Assembly: GCF_000455125.1 (NCBI RefSeq)
Contig: NZ_AUWR01000011.1
Location: 1 to 64,000, forward strand
Source of the DNA: Mycobacterium sp. UM_WGJ
GTDB lineage: Bacteria > Actinomycetota > Actinomycetes > Mycobacteriales > Mycobacteriaceae
Direction of reading: 5' to 3'
DNA length: 64,000 nucleotides
The notes under the pieces were generated by a model. The model saw nothing but the letters and a program-made list of their open reading frames with translations, was not told where the DNA came from and did no database searches. Positions 42,102-51,273 of the stretch are shown here, in pieces. Position 1 is the first letter of the stretch. The number at the start of each line of letters is the position of its first letter. The position numbers and the translations under genes were made by a program.

Positions 42102-45100
42102 GCCGCCCGCCTTGCGTGCAACAGGTCCGACAACGCGACCACCAGCGCCGTCGGCGGCCGCCAGTCGAACACCCCGGCACGGTGCCCGTCGATGACCGGG
42201 GTGTCCGGCCCGCACATGCCGCGCACGAACAGATACAGCACGCCGCCCAGATGCTGCTCGGGGTCGTAACCGGGCAGCCGCCAGCGCAGGAAGCGGTGCA
42301 GCACCGCGGTATACAACAGCGCCTGCAACGGGTAATCCGAATGCAGCATCGCCGCGGTGAGCCGGTCGAACCCGTAGTCGGCGGCGGTGTCGCCCAGCCG
42401 GTTGGTCTTGTAGTCGACCACCACAAAGCGCTGTTGCCGAACCCGCAGCACCACATCGATCGACCCGGACAGATATCCGCGCAGCGGCTGGCCGCCCAGT
42501 GCTTCGGTGGCCAGCCGGTCGGCATACGGGGCGAACGGGTCGTCAGCCGGCAGATGCTCGCGCAACAGCGTCCCCACCTCGGCCAGCCGCAGGTCCGGCG
42601 CCACCCCCCGAACATCCCCTCCGGCCAATGGAATCTCGAAATCCAACTCCCGCAACCGGTCTCGGTTGCCGATGTCGCGCAGCGTCAGCCCACCGGCCAG
42701 CGGCCCCAGCGGGGTGTCGTGCATCGGCACCAGTGCCGCGGCCAATACGGCCGGCTCGGCGTCGACCGACCACCAGGCGGCGTGCAGGCTTACCTGGGCT
42801 TCCAGCTCGGCCGCCAGGTCGGCGGCGAACGGATCGGCGGTCTCCAACACCGCGTGCACCAACGAACCGAACGCCGCCCCCGCCGGCAACTCGGCCATCG
42901 GCGAGACCAGATCCGCGCCGTCCGGCGGCGCCGCCACCGCCACGGGCACGTCGTCGGCCTCGTCGTCGCGGGCGGTCAGCTCCGGCTCGCTGTGCACCCC
43001 GGACGCCGCGCCCGCCACATCTGCCACGCCTTCGGAGGCATGCCGGATCAGCCCCGAATACGACGTGCGCCGCCAGCCGGTGTCGATGTGGCGGTGGAAG
43101 TGCCGTGCTTCCAAGCCATCCGGAGGCTGTGCCGAGGCGACCGGGGCCAGCGGGGCGATCACCGACTCCTCGATGACCAGACCGCCGGCGGCCTCCCACT
43201 CCCGAAAGCAGCTCAGCGCTTCGTCGTCGGACGGCTTGGGCTCGCAGCGATCCGGTACCGGCGCCTCGCCACGGCACCGGCCCCGCAGCAACCGGGACAG
43301 GCCGCCGTTGGGTTCGTCGTAGGACGCCGCCCACCACGCCACCACCTGCGACTGCGCGCGGGTCAACGCCACATAGGCGAGCCGAATGTCATTGCGGGCG
43401 GCCTCGGCCACGCTCAACCGCTGCACCTCGTTGTGGTCGGAACTGTTCGGGCCGCCGACGTGCCGGCAACGCACACCGGCTTCGTGGTAGAGCGGGATGG
43501 CCTCGTCGAACATGTGCCGGTTGAACGCGAACGGCAGGTACACGATCGGAAACTGCAAGCCCTTGGAGCCCCACACCGTCAGGATCTGCACGGCGGCCGC
43601 GTCGGAGTCGAGCCGGCGATTGTGCTGCCCGCCACCGTTTCTTTCCGTGCACTGACGGCGCAACCAATCCCGCAACGCCGGCAGGCCCAACCGGTCGCGG
43701 TGCGCGGCCTCATGTAGCAGCTGCGCCACATGCGCCAGATCAGTCATGGTGCGTTCCCCGCCGTACTCGCCGAGCAACCGGCGCTTGAGGCCGGCCAACT
43801 GCGCCGCCTCGAACACCGCCGCCGGCCCGTGCAGACGCAGTTCATCGGACCAGTCCCGCAACGTGGACGCCACCTGGTCGGTCAACGTGTCACCACCGTC
43901 GGCCAGGGTAGCGGCGGTATGGCCGAAGAACACCGTCGCCGCGGCGGCCCGCACCAGCCCGGCGCGATGCGTTGCCTCGAACGCCTCCAAAAGACACAAC
44001 CAGTCGGCGGCCGCGGCCGAGGAGAACACGTCGGCGTCGCCGGTGAACACCGCGGGAATCCCCGCCCGCAGCAAGGCTTCTTGGCAGGCGGCCGCGTCCT
44101 TGCTGTTCTCCACGATCACCGCCACATCGCCGGGGCTGATCGCACGGCCGTCGAAAGTCGCGCCGCTGGCCCACAAGGCGGCGACGTCGGCGGCCAGATC
44201 ATCGGGGATATGGCGGCGCAGCTTGGTCATCGGGACGACACGATCGGCGCTGACACCGAAGGTCGCGCGGCCGACCACCCGCAGCCGCAACGGCGCGGTG
44301 CTGGGCGCACCGGCCAGCCGGGTTCCGCTGACCGCGGCTTCGACATCGTGGACCACGATCTGCGGATCGCCCAGCGCCGCACCGCCCATCACCGTCTGCA
44401 GCGCCTCGACCAGTGCGGAGTCGCTGCGCCAGTTCACCGCCAGGGTGCGCTGCTGCCCAGCGGTGCGGGCCGCCTGCAGATAGGTGTAGATGTCGCCGCC
44501 GCGGAACCCGTAGATCGCCTGCTTGGGGTCGCCGATCAGCACCACCGCCGAATGCCCGACGAAGCCGCGTTCGATCACCTGCCACTGGATGGGGTCAGTG
44601 TCCTGGAACTCGTCGACCATCACGATCGGCCAGCGCTGCCGCATCCGTTCGCGGGCCGGCGAGTCTTCGGGCTCCAAGGCGCCGGCCAGCCGGCGCAACA
44701 GGTCGTCATAGCCCAGCACGCCGAGCTGGCGTTTGCGCAACTCCAATTCGGTGCAGACCGCATCGACGAATCTCAGCCGCACCTCGGCCACCGAGTCGGG
44801 TTCGGGATCCTGCGGGCGCAGCTGGGCATACGGGTCGGAGACCACCTGCCGCGCGAGTTCCAGCGCGTCGGCGTAGCTCAGCGCCACCTCGTCGCGCTGG
44901 GTACCGAACTTCGCCAGGTACAGGTCGTCGACGACCCGGATCACCAGGTCGTCAAGGCTTTCCACCAACTCGACCCCGGCGCTGGTGTCACCGGCGATGC
45001 CCAGTGACTTCAGCACCAGATGACAGAACTGATGCGTGGTGGCGATGGTCGCGGCGTCGAATCCGGCCAGCGCATCACGCAGCCGGCGCCGGCTCAGCTC

Positions 45101-45400
45101 CCGCTCGTCGGCGCTACCGGCGCACAGATGCGCGACAAGATCATTGGGTTCCTGTGCGCACATGCCGTCCAGGGCGGCCAATGTCTCCACCAGTTGGCGA
45201 CGCACCCGGTCACGCAGCTCCCGGGTGGCGGCGCGGCTGAAGGTGATCAACAACATCTCGTCCAGGGTGGCGTGACCCTCGGCCAGGTAGCGGGTCACCA
45301 GACCGGCCAGCGTGAACGTCTTACCGGTGCCGGCGCTGGCCTCCAGCACCGTGGTGGTGCCGCGGGCCGGCAGCGGGCCCAGCAGATCGAAGCGTTCCAT
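42098..45400 (-). CDS. recB: exodeoxyribonuclease V beta subunit (RecB)
   Basis: A 1100-residue helicase-nuclease. Walker A is EASAGTGKTFTLAGL (~residues 20-33), motif II reads VDEFQDTDPIQW and motif VI YVALTRAQSQ. The C-terminal nuclease domain has VVDYKTNRLG, the RecB catalytic Asp-Lys motif. It unwinds 3-5 and cuts both strands. The start ATG 45400 shares one base with the recC stop (TGATG), so recC-recB-recD is one translationally coupled unit. Confidence 0.94.
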   Translation of the reverse strand: MERFDLLGPLPARGTTTVLEASAGTGKTFTLAGLVTRYLAEGHATLDEMLLITFSRAATRELRDRVRRQLVETLAALDGMCAQEPNDLVAHLCAGSADERELSRRRLRDALAGFDAATIATTHQFCHLVLKSLGIAGDTSAGVELVESLDDLVIRVVDDLYLAKFGTQRDEVALSYADALELARQVVSDPYAQLRPQDPEPDSVAEVRLRFVDAVCTELELRKRQLGVLGYDDLLRRLAGALEPEDSPARERMRQRWPIVMVDEFQDTDPIQWQVIERGFVGHSAVVLIGDPKQAIYGFRGGDIYTYLQAARTAGQQRTLAVNWRSDSALVEALQTVMGGAALGDPQIVVHDVEAAVSGTRLAGAPSTAPLRLRVVGRATFGVSADRVVPMTKLRRHIPDDLAADVAALWASGATFDGRAISPGDVAVIVENSKDAAACQEALLRAGIPAVFTGDADVFSSAAAADWLCLLEAFEATHRAGLVRAAAATVFFGHTAATLADGGDTLTDQVASTLRDWSDELRLHGPAAVFEAAQLAGLKRRLLGEYGGERTMTDLAHVAQLLHEAAHRDRLGLPALRDWLRRQCTERNGGGQHNRRLDSDAAAVQILTVWGSKGLQFPIVYLPFAFNRHMFDEAIPLYHEAGVRCRHVGGPNSSDHNEVQRLSVAEAARNDIRLAYVALTRAQSQVVAWWAASYDEPNGGLSRLLRGRCRGEAPVPDRCEPKPSDDEALSCFREWEAAGGLVIEESVIAPLAPVASAQPPDGLEARHFHRHIDTGWRRTSYSGLIRHASEGVADVAGAASGVHSEPELTARDDEADDVPVAVAAPPDGADLVSPMAELPAGAAFGSLVHAVLETADPFAADLAAELEAQVSLHAAWWSVDAEPAVLAAALVPMHDTPLGPLAGGLTLRDIGNRDRLRELDFEIPLAGGDVRGVAPDLRLAEVGTLLREHLPADDPFAPYADRLATEALGGQPLRGYLSGSIDVVLRVRQQRFVVVDYKTNRLGDTAADYGFDRLTAAMLHSDYPLQALLYTAVLHRFLRWRLPGYDPEQHLGGVLYLFVRGMCGPDTPVIDGHRAGVFDWRPPTALVVALSDLLHARRAA

Positions 45401-48400
45401 CAGCGCATCCGCCGTTCCGCGCGCAGCAGCGGCAGCCACAGCCGGGCGGCCAGCGCGCCCAGGCGGGTGTCCTCACCGTCGAACTCCTCGCCCGGGCGTG
45501 GTGGGGCCTGCAGCACGTCAAACGGCGCGTGCGGTCCCCACACCCGCACGCTGGCGGGTTCGGCGTCCTCACCGGGATAGCGCTGGGTGGCCCATTTACT
45601 GCTCGCATACGACACCGGGTCGCGCCCGGCGTGACGCTTCTCTGCCCATGCGAACGACGTCTTGATCGGCAGTGGCAGCGGTTCGCGCCGCCCCATGTCA
45701 TAGAGCCACACCAGCTCCCGCAATGTTTCGACCGGGTTGGGTGGCGGCCCGAGCACCCGCTGCCGGACGCGCTCGCCGCCGCGGTCGCGGCCGATGCAGC
45801 GGGCGGTCCACTCGACGTCCGGACGCTGGGCGGCCAACGCCACCAGCGGAATCCAGGCCTGCAACAGATGGGTGTCCCGCAGTTTGGAGTAGTTGACCGA
45901 CACCGTGGTGGCATCGAACACCGGGGTGACGGTACCGGTCAGCCGGCGCCCACCTCCGAGATCCAGATCGATGTCAAAAGTCGCCGGAGCGCCTTGGCGA
46001 TGCTCCAAGGCCGCGGCCGCCAGGTACATGACCCGGTCCCGGATCTGTTTGGCGGTGCGCCAGCCCAGTTGCCCGGGTGGCAGGCTGCCGCGCCGCCACT
46101 CAGCCGCGATGGCATTGGCCGGGTCGGTGCCCAGCAGCATGTCGTGCAGCATTCGGTTGCCCACCGCCCACTCGCCCAGCGCGTCGATCTCGACCGGCAT
46201 ACCGTCTTCGACCTCGTCGACCTCCCACGGCAGGGTGTAGTTCAGCGCACTGAAAAAGCCCTTGACCGGGTCCTTGAAGAACTTGAGCAGGTCGACGAGC
46301 GCGACGTCTGCCGGCGGCGGTGCGGGAAGCGGGTCGGTGATGAACTCTCGCGCGGCACAACGGATTCCGGCGGCGGTTCTGGCGGCCAGCGGCACGGTCG
46401 GGTCGAAGGTGAACGGCACATCGGGGATCAGCCGGCCGGGTTCGACGTTCTTGACGTCGAACGGCTGCAGCGGATGCTCCACAACAAGCTGCGCGCGCAC
46501 CGGTTCGGGGGTGGTCTGATCCAGCGCATCGAGCAACTCGGCCAACGGGACGGCGGGCGGGCGGGGGTGGCCGCTGTGTTCGTCGGCGCCGGTGTAGGTG
46601 ATCACCAGCTTGTCGGTGGCCGCGGTGATCGCATCCAGCAGCAATTGCCGGTCCTCGGAACGGATGTCACGTTCCCCGGTCATCGGGCGCCGCGCCAGCA
46701 CGTCGTCGCCGTCGGGCAGGTTCAGCCGGGGGAACACTCCGTCGTCCACGCCCAGCAGGCACACCACCCGGTGTGGCACCGACCGCATCGGCACCATGGT
46801 GCACACCGTCAGCGTTCCGGTGCGGAAGTTGGCCCGGGTCGGCCGCCCGGCCAGATGCCCGGCCATCAGCACGCGCACATCGGGTAGCCGCAGGGCGGTG
46901 TCGCTGCGGGCCGCGGCGTCGTCGAGCACCTGCGCCAACTCCCGTTGCAGATGCGCGCTCTGCCAGGCATCAGCGCCGGCATCGGCCAGCTCGGCGACCC
47001 CGTCGCGCAGCGCGGTGATCCACTCCGCCAGCGGGCGCGTGCCCTCCAACTTCTCGACCGCCGACTGCAACCGGGCCACGAACTCGGCCAGTTTCCCGGC
47101 CAGCTCCACCTGACTGCTGCCGACGTCGTCGAGGGGGAGCGCGGTGCCCAGCCAGGCCTGCGAATCATCGGACATCGCCACCCCGGTCAAGATGCGGTCC
47201 AGGCCGAATCTCCAGGTGTTGTGCACGATGTGCGACAGCCCGTAGCGCTCGCGGGTGTGTGGGTCAAAACCCCAGCGGATGTTGGCGGTACGCACCCAGG
47301 TGGTGATCTGGGCCAGATCGTTGTCGGTGAAGCCGAACCGCGCCCGTACCGGGTCGGCGTGGGCGAGGTTGAGCACGGCGGTGGCGGTGGCGCGGCTGCC
47401 GGCGATCTCCAGCAGTTCGGCGGCCACCGCGAGCAGCGGATTGGTCTGGGTCAGTGCCCTGTCGGCGAGCTGCACCCGCAACCGATGCGCCGGGTGGGTG
47501 TCGCCGGCGAGCTCGCCCAGACCGAAATCGGCGACGATCAACGGCGCATAGGTTTCGATGTCGGGGCACATCACCACGATGTCGCGGGGCTCCAGCGTCG
47601 GATCGTCGTGCAGCAGCCCCAGCAGGACTTCGCGTAGCACGTCGACCTGCCGCGCCGGGCTGTGGCAGCTGTGCACCTGCACCGAGCGGTCTGATGCGGC
47701 GTGGCGGCGGCCCGTTGGGCGCAGCGCATTGGCGCCCAGATCGGATTGCAGCCAACCCAAGAGCGTGTCCGGCCGCGTTGCGGCATCGAGGAATTCATCA
47801 CTGTCGGGCGCGGCGGGCAGGCCGCGTTGCAGCTCACGCAGATCGCGGCCCAGCGTCTCCAGCAGCGGATGGTGGGCGTGGTGGCGGGTGTCGTCCTCGG
47901 TGCGCGGTACGACGCCGTGCACGTCGCCGAGCGAGCGCCACAGCGCGTCGGAGGGATGCGGCAACCACAGGTGCAGGTCGTGATGAGTGGCCAGCGCGTC
48001 CAGCAACTCGATGTCGGTGCACGCCAACCGGGTGTGCCCGAACAACGACAGCCGGGCCGGCAGTGTGTCGGTCGGCGCCTGGCGCAGACGCGCGACGGTA
48101 TCGCGGTGCCGAACGGGTGGGGGATCGATACCGATGGCGGCCACCAACGCCCGCCACAGCGGCGGCTGCCAGGCCAGGTCCTCATGCAATTCACCGGTCG
48201 CACCGGCGTTCCAGTCGACCAGCAACTGCGGGCGCTGCCGGGCATAGGAGGCGAACAGTCCGGCCAGCCGGCGCGCCACCGCATAGCGCCGGCCGCGCCG
48301 CAGCTCACCTTCTCCGCTGGAGTCGGCGTGGCCCAAATGCGTTGCCAGCGTGGCGCACCAGGGCTCGGCCAGGTTCGCGTCGATCACCGCCAACAGCGGC

Positions 48401-48684
48401 CAGGTCATGGCATCCGGGGACCACGGATCGTCGTCGCCGGCGCCGGTGATCTCGGCGATGAGCGAGATCGGGTTGCGAAACTCCACGCCCGCGCAGACCC
48501 CGTCGCCGCCGGGACCGGCACCCAACACATGCGACAGACGTTGGGACAGCCAGCGCTCGACCCCGCGCGCCGGCACCAGCACCAGCTCCTGGGCGAACGG
48601 GTCGGCCGGCGGCGTCGCCAACAGTGCACCGAGGCCGTCGGCGAGGACGTCGGTGCGCTCGGCGCGGTGCAGGTGCAGTCCCAT
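45400..48684 (-). CDS. recC: exodeoxyribonuclease V gamma subunit (RecC)
   Basis: A 1094-residue RecC: an inactive SF1-like helicase fold with a degenerate nuclease domain that recognises Chi and holds RecB and RecD. It begins GLHLHRAERTDVLADGLGAL, close to the M. tuberculosis start as I remember it. ATG 48684 lies seven bases after TATGGT, which favours it over ATG 48696. VERWLSQRLSHVLG and CLLGVDDGVFPR are recognisable RecC blocks. Confidence 0.92.
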   Translation of the reverse strand: MGLHLHRAERTDVLADGLGALLATPPADPFAQELVLVPARGVERWLSQRLSHVLGAGPGGDGVCAGVEFRNPISLIAEITGAGDDDPWSPDAMTWPLLAVIDANLAEPWCATLATHLGHADSSGEGELRRGRRYAVARRLAGLFASYARQRPQLLVDWNAGATGELHEDLAWQPPLWRALVAAIGIDPPPVRHRDTVARLRQAPTDTLPARLSLFGHTRLACTDIELLDALATHHDLHLWLPHPSDALWRSLGDVHGVVPRTEDDTRHHAHHPLLETLGRDLRELQRGLPAAPDSDEFLDAATRPDTLLGWLQSDLGANALRPTGRRHAASDRSVQVHSCHSPARQVDVLREVLLGLLHDDPTLEPRDIVVMCPDIETYAPLIVADFGLGELAGDTHPAHRLRVQLADRALTQTNPLLAVAAELLEIAGSRATATAVLNLAHADPVRARFGFTDNDLAQITTWVRTANIRWGFDPHTRERYGLSHIVHNTWRFGLDRILTGVAMSDDSQAWLGTALPLDDVGSSQVELAGKLAEFVARLQSAVEKLEGTRPLAEWITALRDGVAELADAGADAWQSAHLQRELAQVLDDAAARSDTALRLPDVRVLMAGHLAGRPTRANFRTGTLTVCTMVPMRSVPHRVVCLLGVDDGVFPRLNLPDGDDVLARRPMTGERDIRSEDRQLLLDAITAATDKLVITYTGADEHSGHPRPPAVPLAELLDALDQTTPEPVRAQLVVEHPLQPFDVKNVEPGRLIPDVPFTFDPTVPLAARTAAGIRCAAREFITDPLPAPPPADVALVDLLKFFKDPVKGFFSALNYTLPWEVDEVEDGMPVEIDALGEWAVGNRMLHDMLLGTDPANAIAAEWRRGSLPPGQLGWRTAKQIRDRVMYLAAAALEHRQGAPATFDIDLDLGGGRRLTGTVTPVFDATTVSVNYSKLRDTHLLQAWIPLVALAAQRPDVEWTARCIGRDRGGERVRQRVLGPPPNPVETLRELVWLYDMGRREPLPLPIKTSFAWAEKRHAGRDPVSYASSKWATQRYPGEDAEPASVRVWGPHAPFDVLQAPPRPGEEFDGEDTRLGALAARLWLPLLRAERRMR

Positions 48685-48691
48685 CGCGGCC

Positions 48692-48697
48692 ACCATA
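48692..48697 (-). promoter_or_regulatory. -10 hexamer TATGGT, recCBD
   Basis: TATGGT seven bases before ATG 48684 on the minus strand suggests a leaderless recCBD transcript. Confidence 0.5.
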
Positions 48698-48755
48698 AAC
48701 CGCGGCCCCGACGCGTGGGCTGAACCATCGGCCGTCCGCGTTCGTGATGCCTCAC

Positions 48756-49241
48756 ATGAGGATCTACACGTTGGTACTGGCCGCTGTCGCCGCACTGGTT
48801 GTCGGGCTGGCCGCCTCACCGGCCGCCACCGCCGCAGATGACCGGTTGCAGTTCACCACCACGACCATTGACGGGACCCCCTTCAACGGCGCCAGCCTGC
48901 AGGGCAAACCCGTAGTGCTGTGGTTCTGGCGGCCGAGTTGTCCGTTCTGCAACGCCGAAGCGCCGTCGGTGAGCCAAGTCGCGGCCGCCAACCCCCGGGT
49001 GACCTTCGTCGGAGTCGCGGGCCGCTCCGATGTGGCGTCGATGCAGGCCTTCGTCGCCAAGTACCACCTGAACTTCACCAACCTCAACGACGCCGACGGC
49101 TCGATCTGGACCCGATTCGGAGTGCCGTGGCAGCCCGCCTACGTATTCGAGCGCTCCGACGGCACCTCGACCTTCGTGAACAACCCCACCTCGGCGATGT
49201 CGCAACAGGAGTTGTCCGACCGGGTCGCGGCGCTGACCTAG
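48756..49241 (+). CDS. secreted TlpA/DsbE-like thioredoxin, MPT53-type
   Basis: A 161-residue exported thioredoxin-fold protein. A signal peptide (LVLAAVAALVVGLAASPAATA) is followed by the mature part with WFWRPSCPFC (active-site CPFC) and a cis-proline loop in WQPAYVF. It resembles MPT53/Rv2878c and would oxidise cysteines of exported proteins. ATG 48756 is preferred because the signal peptide then has a normal length; 48744 is an alternative. The CcdA-like gene starts directly after its stop, a pairing that recycles the redox state. Confidence 0.86.
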   Translation: MRIYTLVLAAVAALVVGLAASPAATAADDRLQFTTTTIDGTPFNGASLQGKPVVLWFWRPSCPFCNAEAPSVSQVAAANPRVTFVGVAGRSDVASMQAFVAKYHLNFTNLNDADGSIWTRFGVPWQPAYVFERSDGTSTFVNNPTSAMSQQELSDRVAALT

Positions 49242-50069
49242 GTGAACCAGAACCTGCCCGCGCTGGCCTTCGCCGCAGGGTTGGTGGCGGCCCTGAATCC
49301 GTGCGGGTTCGCGCTGTTGCCCGCCTACCTGGCATTGGTGGTGCGTGGCGAGCGGACCGGCGGGCGGCAGGCGGTGGGCCGCGCGCTGGCGGCCACCGCG
49401 GCGATGACCCTGGGCTTTCTGGCGGTGTTCGGCGTCTTCGGGCTGCTCACCGTCACGGCGGCCGCACGGGCGCAGCGCTACCTGCCCTATGCCACGGTGG
49501 TGATCGGGGTGGTGCTGGTGGCCCTTGGGTTTTGGCTGCTGGCGGGCGGCCGACTCGCGGTTGGATCGTTCGGCGGACGATGGGCGCCCACCGCCCGGAT
49601 CGGGTCGATGCTCGGCTACGGGGTGGGCTACGCGTGCGCGTCGCTGGGCTGCACGATCGGCCCGTTCCTGGCGGTCACCGGGGCGGCCTTGCGCGGTGGC
49701 CGCGACGCGGTGACGGTCTATCTGGCATATGCGGCCGGGTTCGGCCTACTGGTCGGGGTGCTCGCGATCGCGGTGGCGCTGGCCCGCTCCGCGCTGATCG
49801 CCAAGATACGGCGAATCACCCGCTACGCGAGCCGGATCAGCGGGGCACTGCTGGTGGCCGTGGGACTCTACGTCGGCTACTACGGCTACTACGAAGTTCG
49901 CCTGTTCCAGGGCGACGCCAGCGTGGGCGATCCGGTGCTGGCCGCGGCGGGACGGCTCCAGGGCACGCTCGCCGGGTGGGTGCACCAGCACGGCGCCTGG
50001 CCGTGGCTGGCGGTGTTGGCGATCGTCCTGGTGGGAGCCCTGTTACGTGCTCGCCGCCCCGGTCGTTGA
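49242..50069 (+). CDS. CcdA-like membrane thiol-redox transporter
   Basis: A 275-residue membrane protein of the CcdA/DsbD family with about seven helices. The two conserved cysteines are in ALNPCGFALLP and ASLGCTIGPF, and shuttle electrons across the membrane. GTG 49242 follows the thioredoxin stop without a gap. The two genes form one redox unit. A second, diverged copy of this pair lies at 54636-56005. Confidence 0.87.
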   Translation: MNQNLPALAFAAGLVAALNPCGFALLPAYLALVVRGERTGGRQAVGRALAATAAMTLGFLAVFGVFGLLTVTAAARAQRYLPYATVVIGVVLVALGFWLLAGGRLAVGSFGGRWAPTARIGSMLGYGVGYACASLGCTIGPFLAVTGAALRGGRDAVTVYLAYAAGFGLLVGVLAIAVALARSALIAKIRRITRYASRISGALLVAVGLYVGYYGYYEVRLFQGDASVGDPVLAAAGRLQGTLAGWVHQHGAWPWLAVLAIVLVGALLRARRPGR

Positions 50070-50093
50070 CACCCCGCCCGCCGGTCACCCTCG

Positions 50094-50099
50094 TAGGCT
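50094..50099 (+). promoter_or_regulatory. -10 hexamer TAGGCT, dehydrogenase operon
   Basis: TAGGCT seven bases before GTG 50107 fits a leaderless start for the three-gene operon that follows. Confidence 0.5.
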
Positions 50100-50106
50100 G
50101 GAAACC

Positions 50107-51273
50107 GTGAAAGCGGTCAGTTGCAGCAACAGCGAACTCGAGCTCGTCGAACTACCTACCCCCGTCCCGGCCAGAGGCCAGCTCCTCATCGACGTGCTGC
50201 GGTGCGGTATCTGCGGATCTGATCTGCACGCACGCCAGCACTGCGACGAGGTCGCCGATGTCATGGCCGCGACCGGATACGACGGCTTCATGCGCTCGGA
50301 TCAGCAGGTGGTGCTCGGGCACGAAGTCTGCGGCGAAGTACTCGACCACGGTCCCCGTACTCGAAAGGCGCCGCGCCCCGGCACCCGAGTAGTCGCACTA
50401 CCGCTGTTGCGGCGCGGTGACGCTGTCCATGCGATCGGGTTGTCGGAATCGGCGCCGGGCGGCTACGCCGAGCAGATGCTCGTCGAGCAGTCGCTGACCC
50501 TGCCCATTCCCAACGGCCTGTCGGTGGACGCGGCCGCACTCACCGAACCGATGGCGGTCGCCTGGCATGCCGTGCGACGCGGCGAGGTGCGCAAGCGCGA
50601 CGTGGCGATCGTGATCGGCTGCGGACCGATCGGCCTGGCGGTGGTGTGCATGCTCAAAGCCCGCGGTGTGCGCACGGTGATCGCCAGCGACTTCTCGCCC
50701 GGCCGCCGCGCGCTGGCCACCCGATGCGGCGCCGACATCGTCGTCGACCCGGCACACGATTCGCCCTATGCCGCGGCCGCGGGCCACGGCCACCTGGAGA
50801 ACGCGCCGGATGCGCTGGGCTTGGCGGTGGGCACCGTCGAAAAGCTGTACAAGGCACGGTTGCCCTGGTGGCATGTCTGGCGGGCCGCCGAAGCCGTCGG
50901 CGCCGCCACACCCAACCGCCCGGTGATCTTCGAGTGCGTCGGGGTGCCCGGTGTCATCGACGGCATCATCGCCGGCGCGCCCCTGTTCTCCCGGGTGGTC
51001 GTGGTCGGCGTCTGCATGGGAACCGACGCGATCCGGCCGGCGATCGCGATCAACAAGGAAGCCGACCTTCGGTTCGTATTGGGATACACACCAATGGAAT
51101 TCCGAGACACCCTGCACATGATCGCCGAGGGGAAGGTCGACGTCTCGCCGTTGATCACCGGCACCGTCGGACTGGGCGGGGTGGCGAACGCGTTCGACGC
51201 GCTGGCGGACCCGGCCCGGCATGCCAAGGTTCTGATCGATCCCAAAAGCCCGGTGCTGGCGGTCCAGGGGTGA
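50107..51273 (+). CDS. MDR family zinc-dependent alcohol dehydrogenase-like protein
   Basis: A 388-residue medium-chain dehydrogenase. The catalytic zinc ligands are present (CGICGSDLH; GHEVCGEV), and the Rossmann motif is GCGPIGLAVV. The four-cysteine structural zinc lobe is missing; instead GPRTRKAPRPG fills that position. An insertion of ~40 residues (LYKARLPWWHVWRAAEAVG) precedes the FECVG segment. The substrate is unknown. It is coupled by GTGA to the phosphofructokinase gene. Confidence 0.84.
   Translation: MKAVSCSNSELELVELPTPVPARGQLLIDVLRCGICGSDLHARQHCDEVADVMAATGYDGFMRSDQQVVLGHEVCGEVLDHGPRTRKAPRPGTRVVALPLLRRGDAVHAIGLSESAPGGYAEQMLVEQSLTLPIPNGLSVDAAALTEPMAVAWHAVRRGEVRKRDVAIVIGCGPIGLAVVCMLKARGVRTVIASDFSPGRRALATRCGADIVVDPAHDSPYAAAAGHGHLENAPDALGLAVGTVEKLYKARLPWWHVWRAAEAVGAATPNRPVIFECVGVPGVIDGIIAGAPLFSRVVVVGVCMGTDAIRPAIAINKEADLRFVLGYTPMEFRDTLHMIAEGKVDVSPLITGTVGLGGVANAFDALADPARHAKVLIDPKSPVLAVQG

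Noticed and set aside
42116-45007. Long plus-strand frames opposite recB
   Set aside because: RecB motifs on the minus strand are complete; the opposite products are Arg/Gln/His-rich and featureless.
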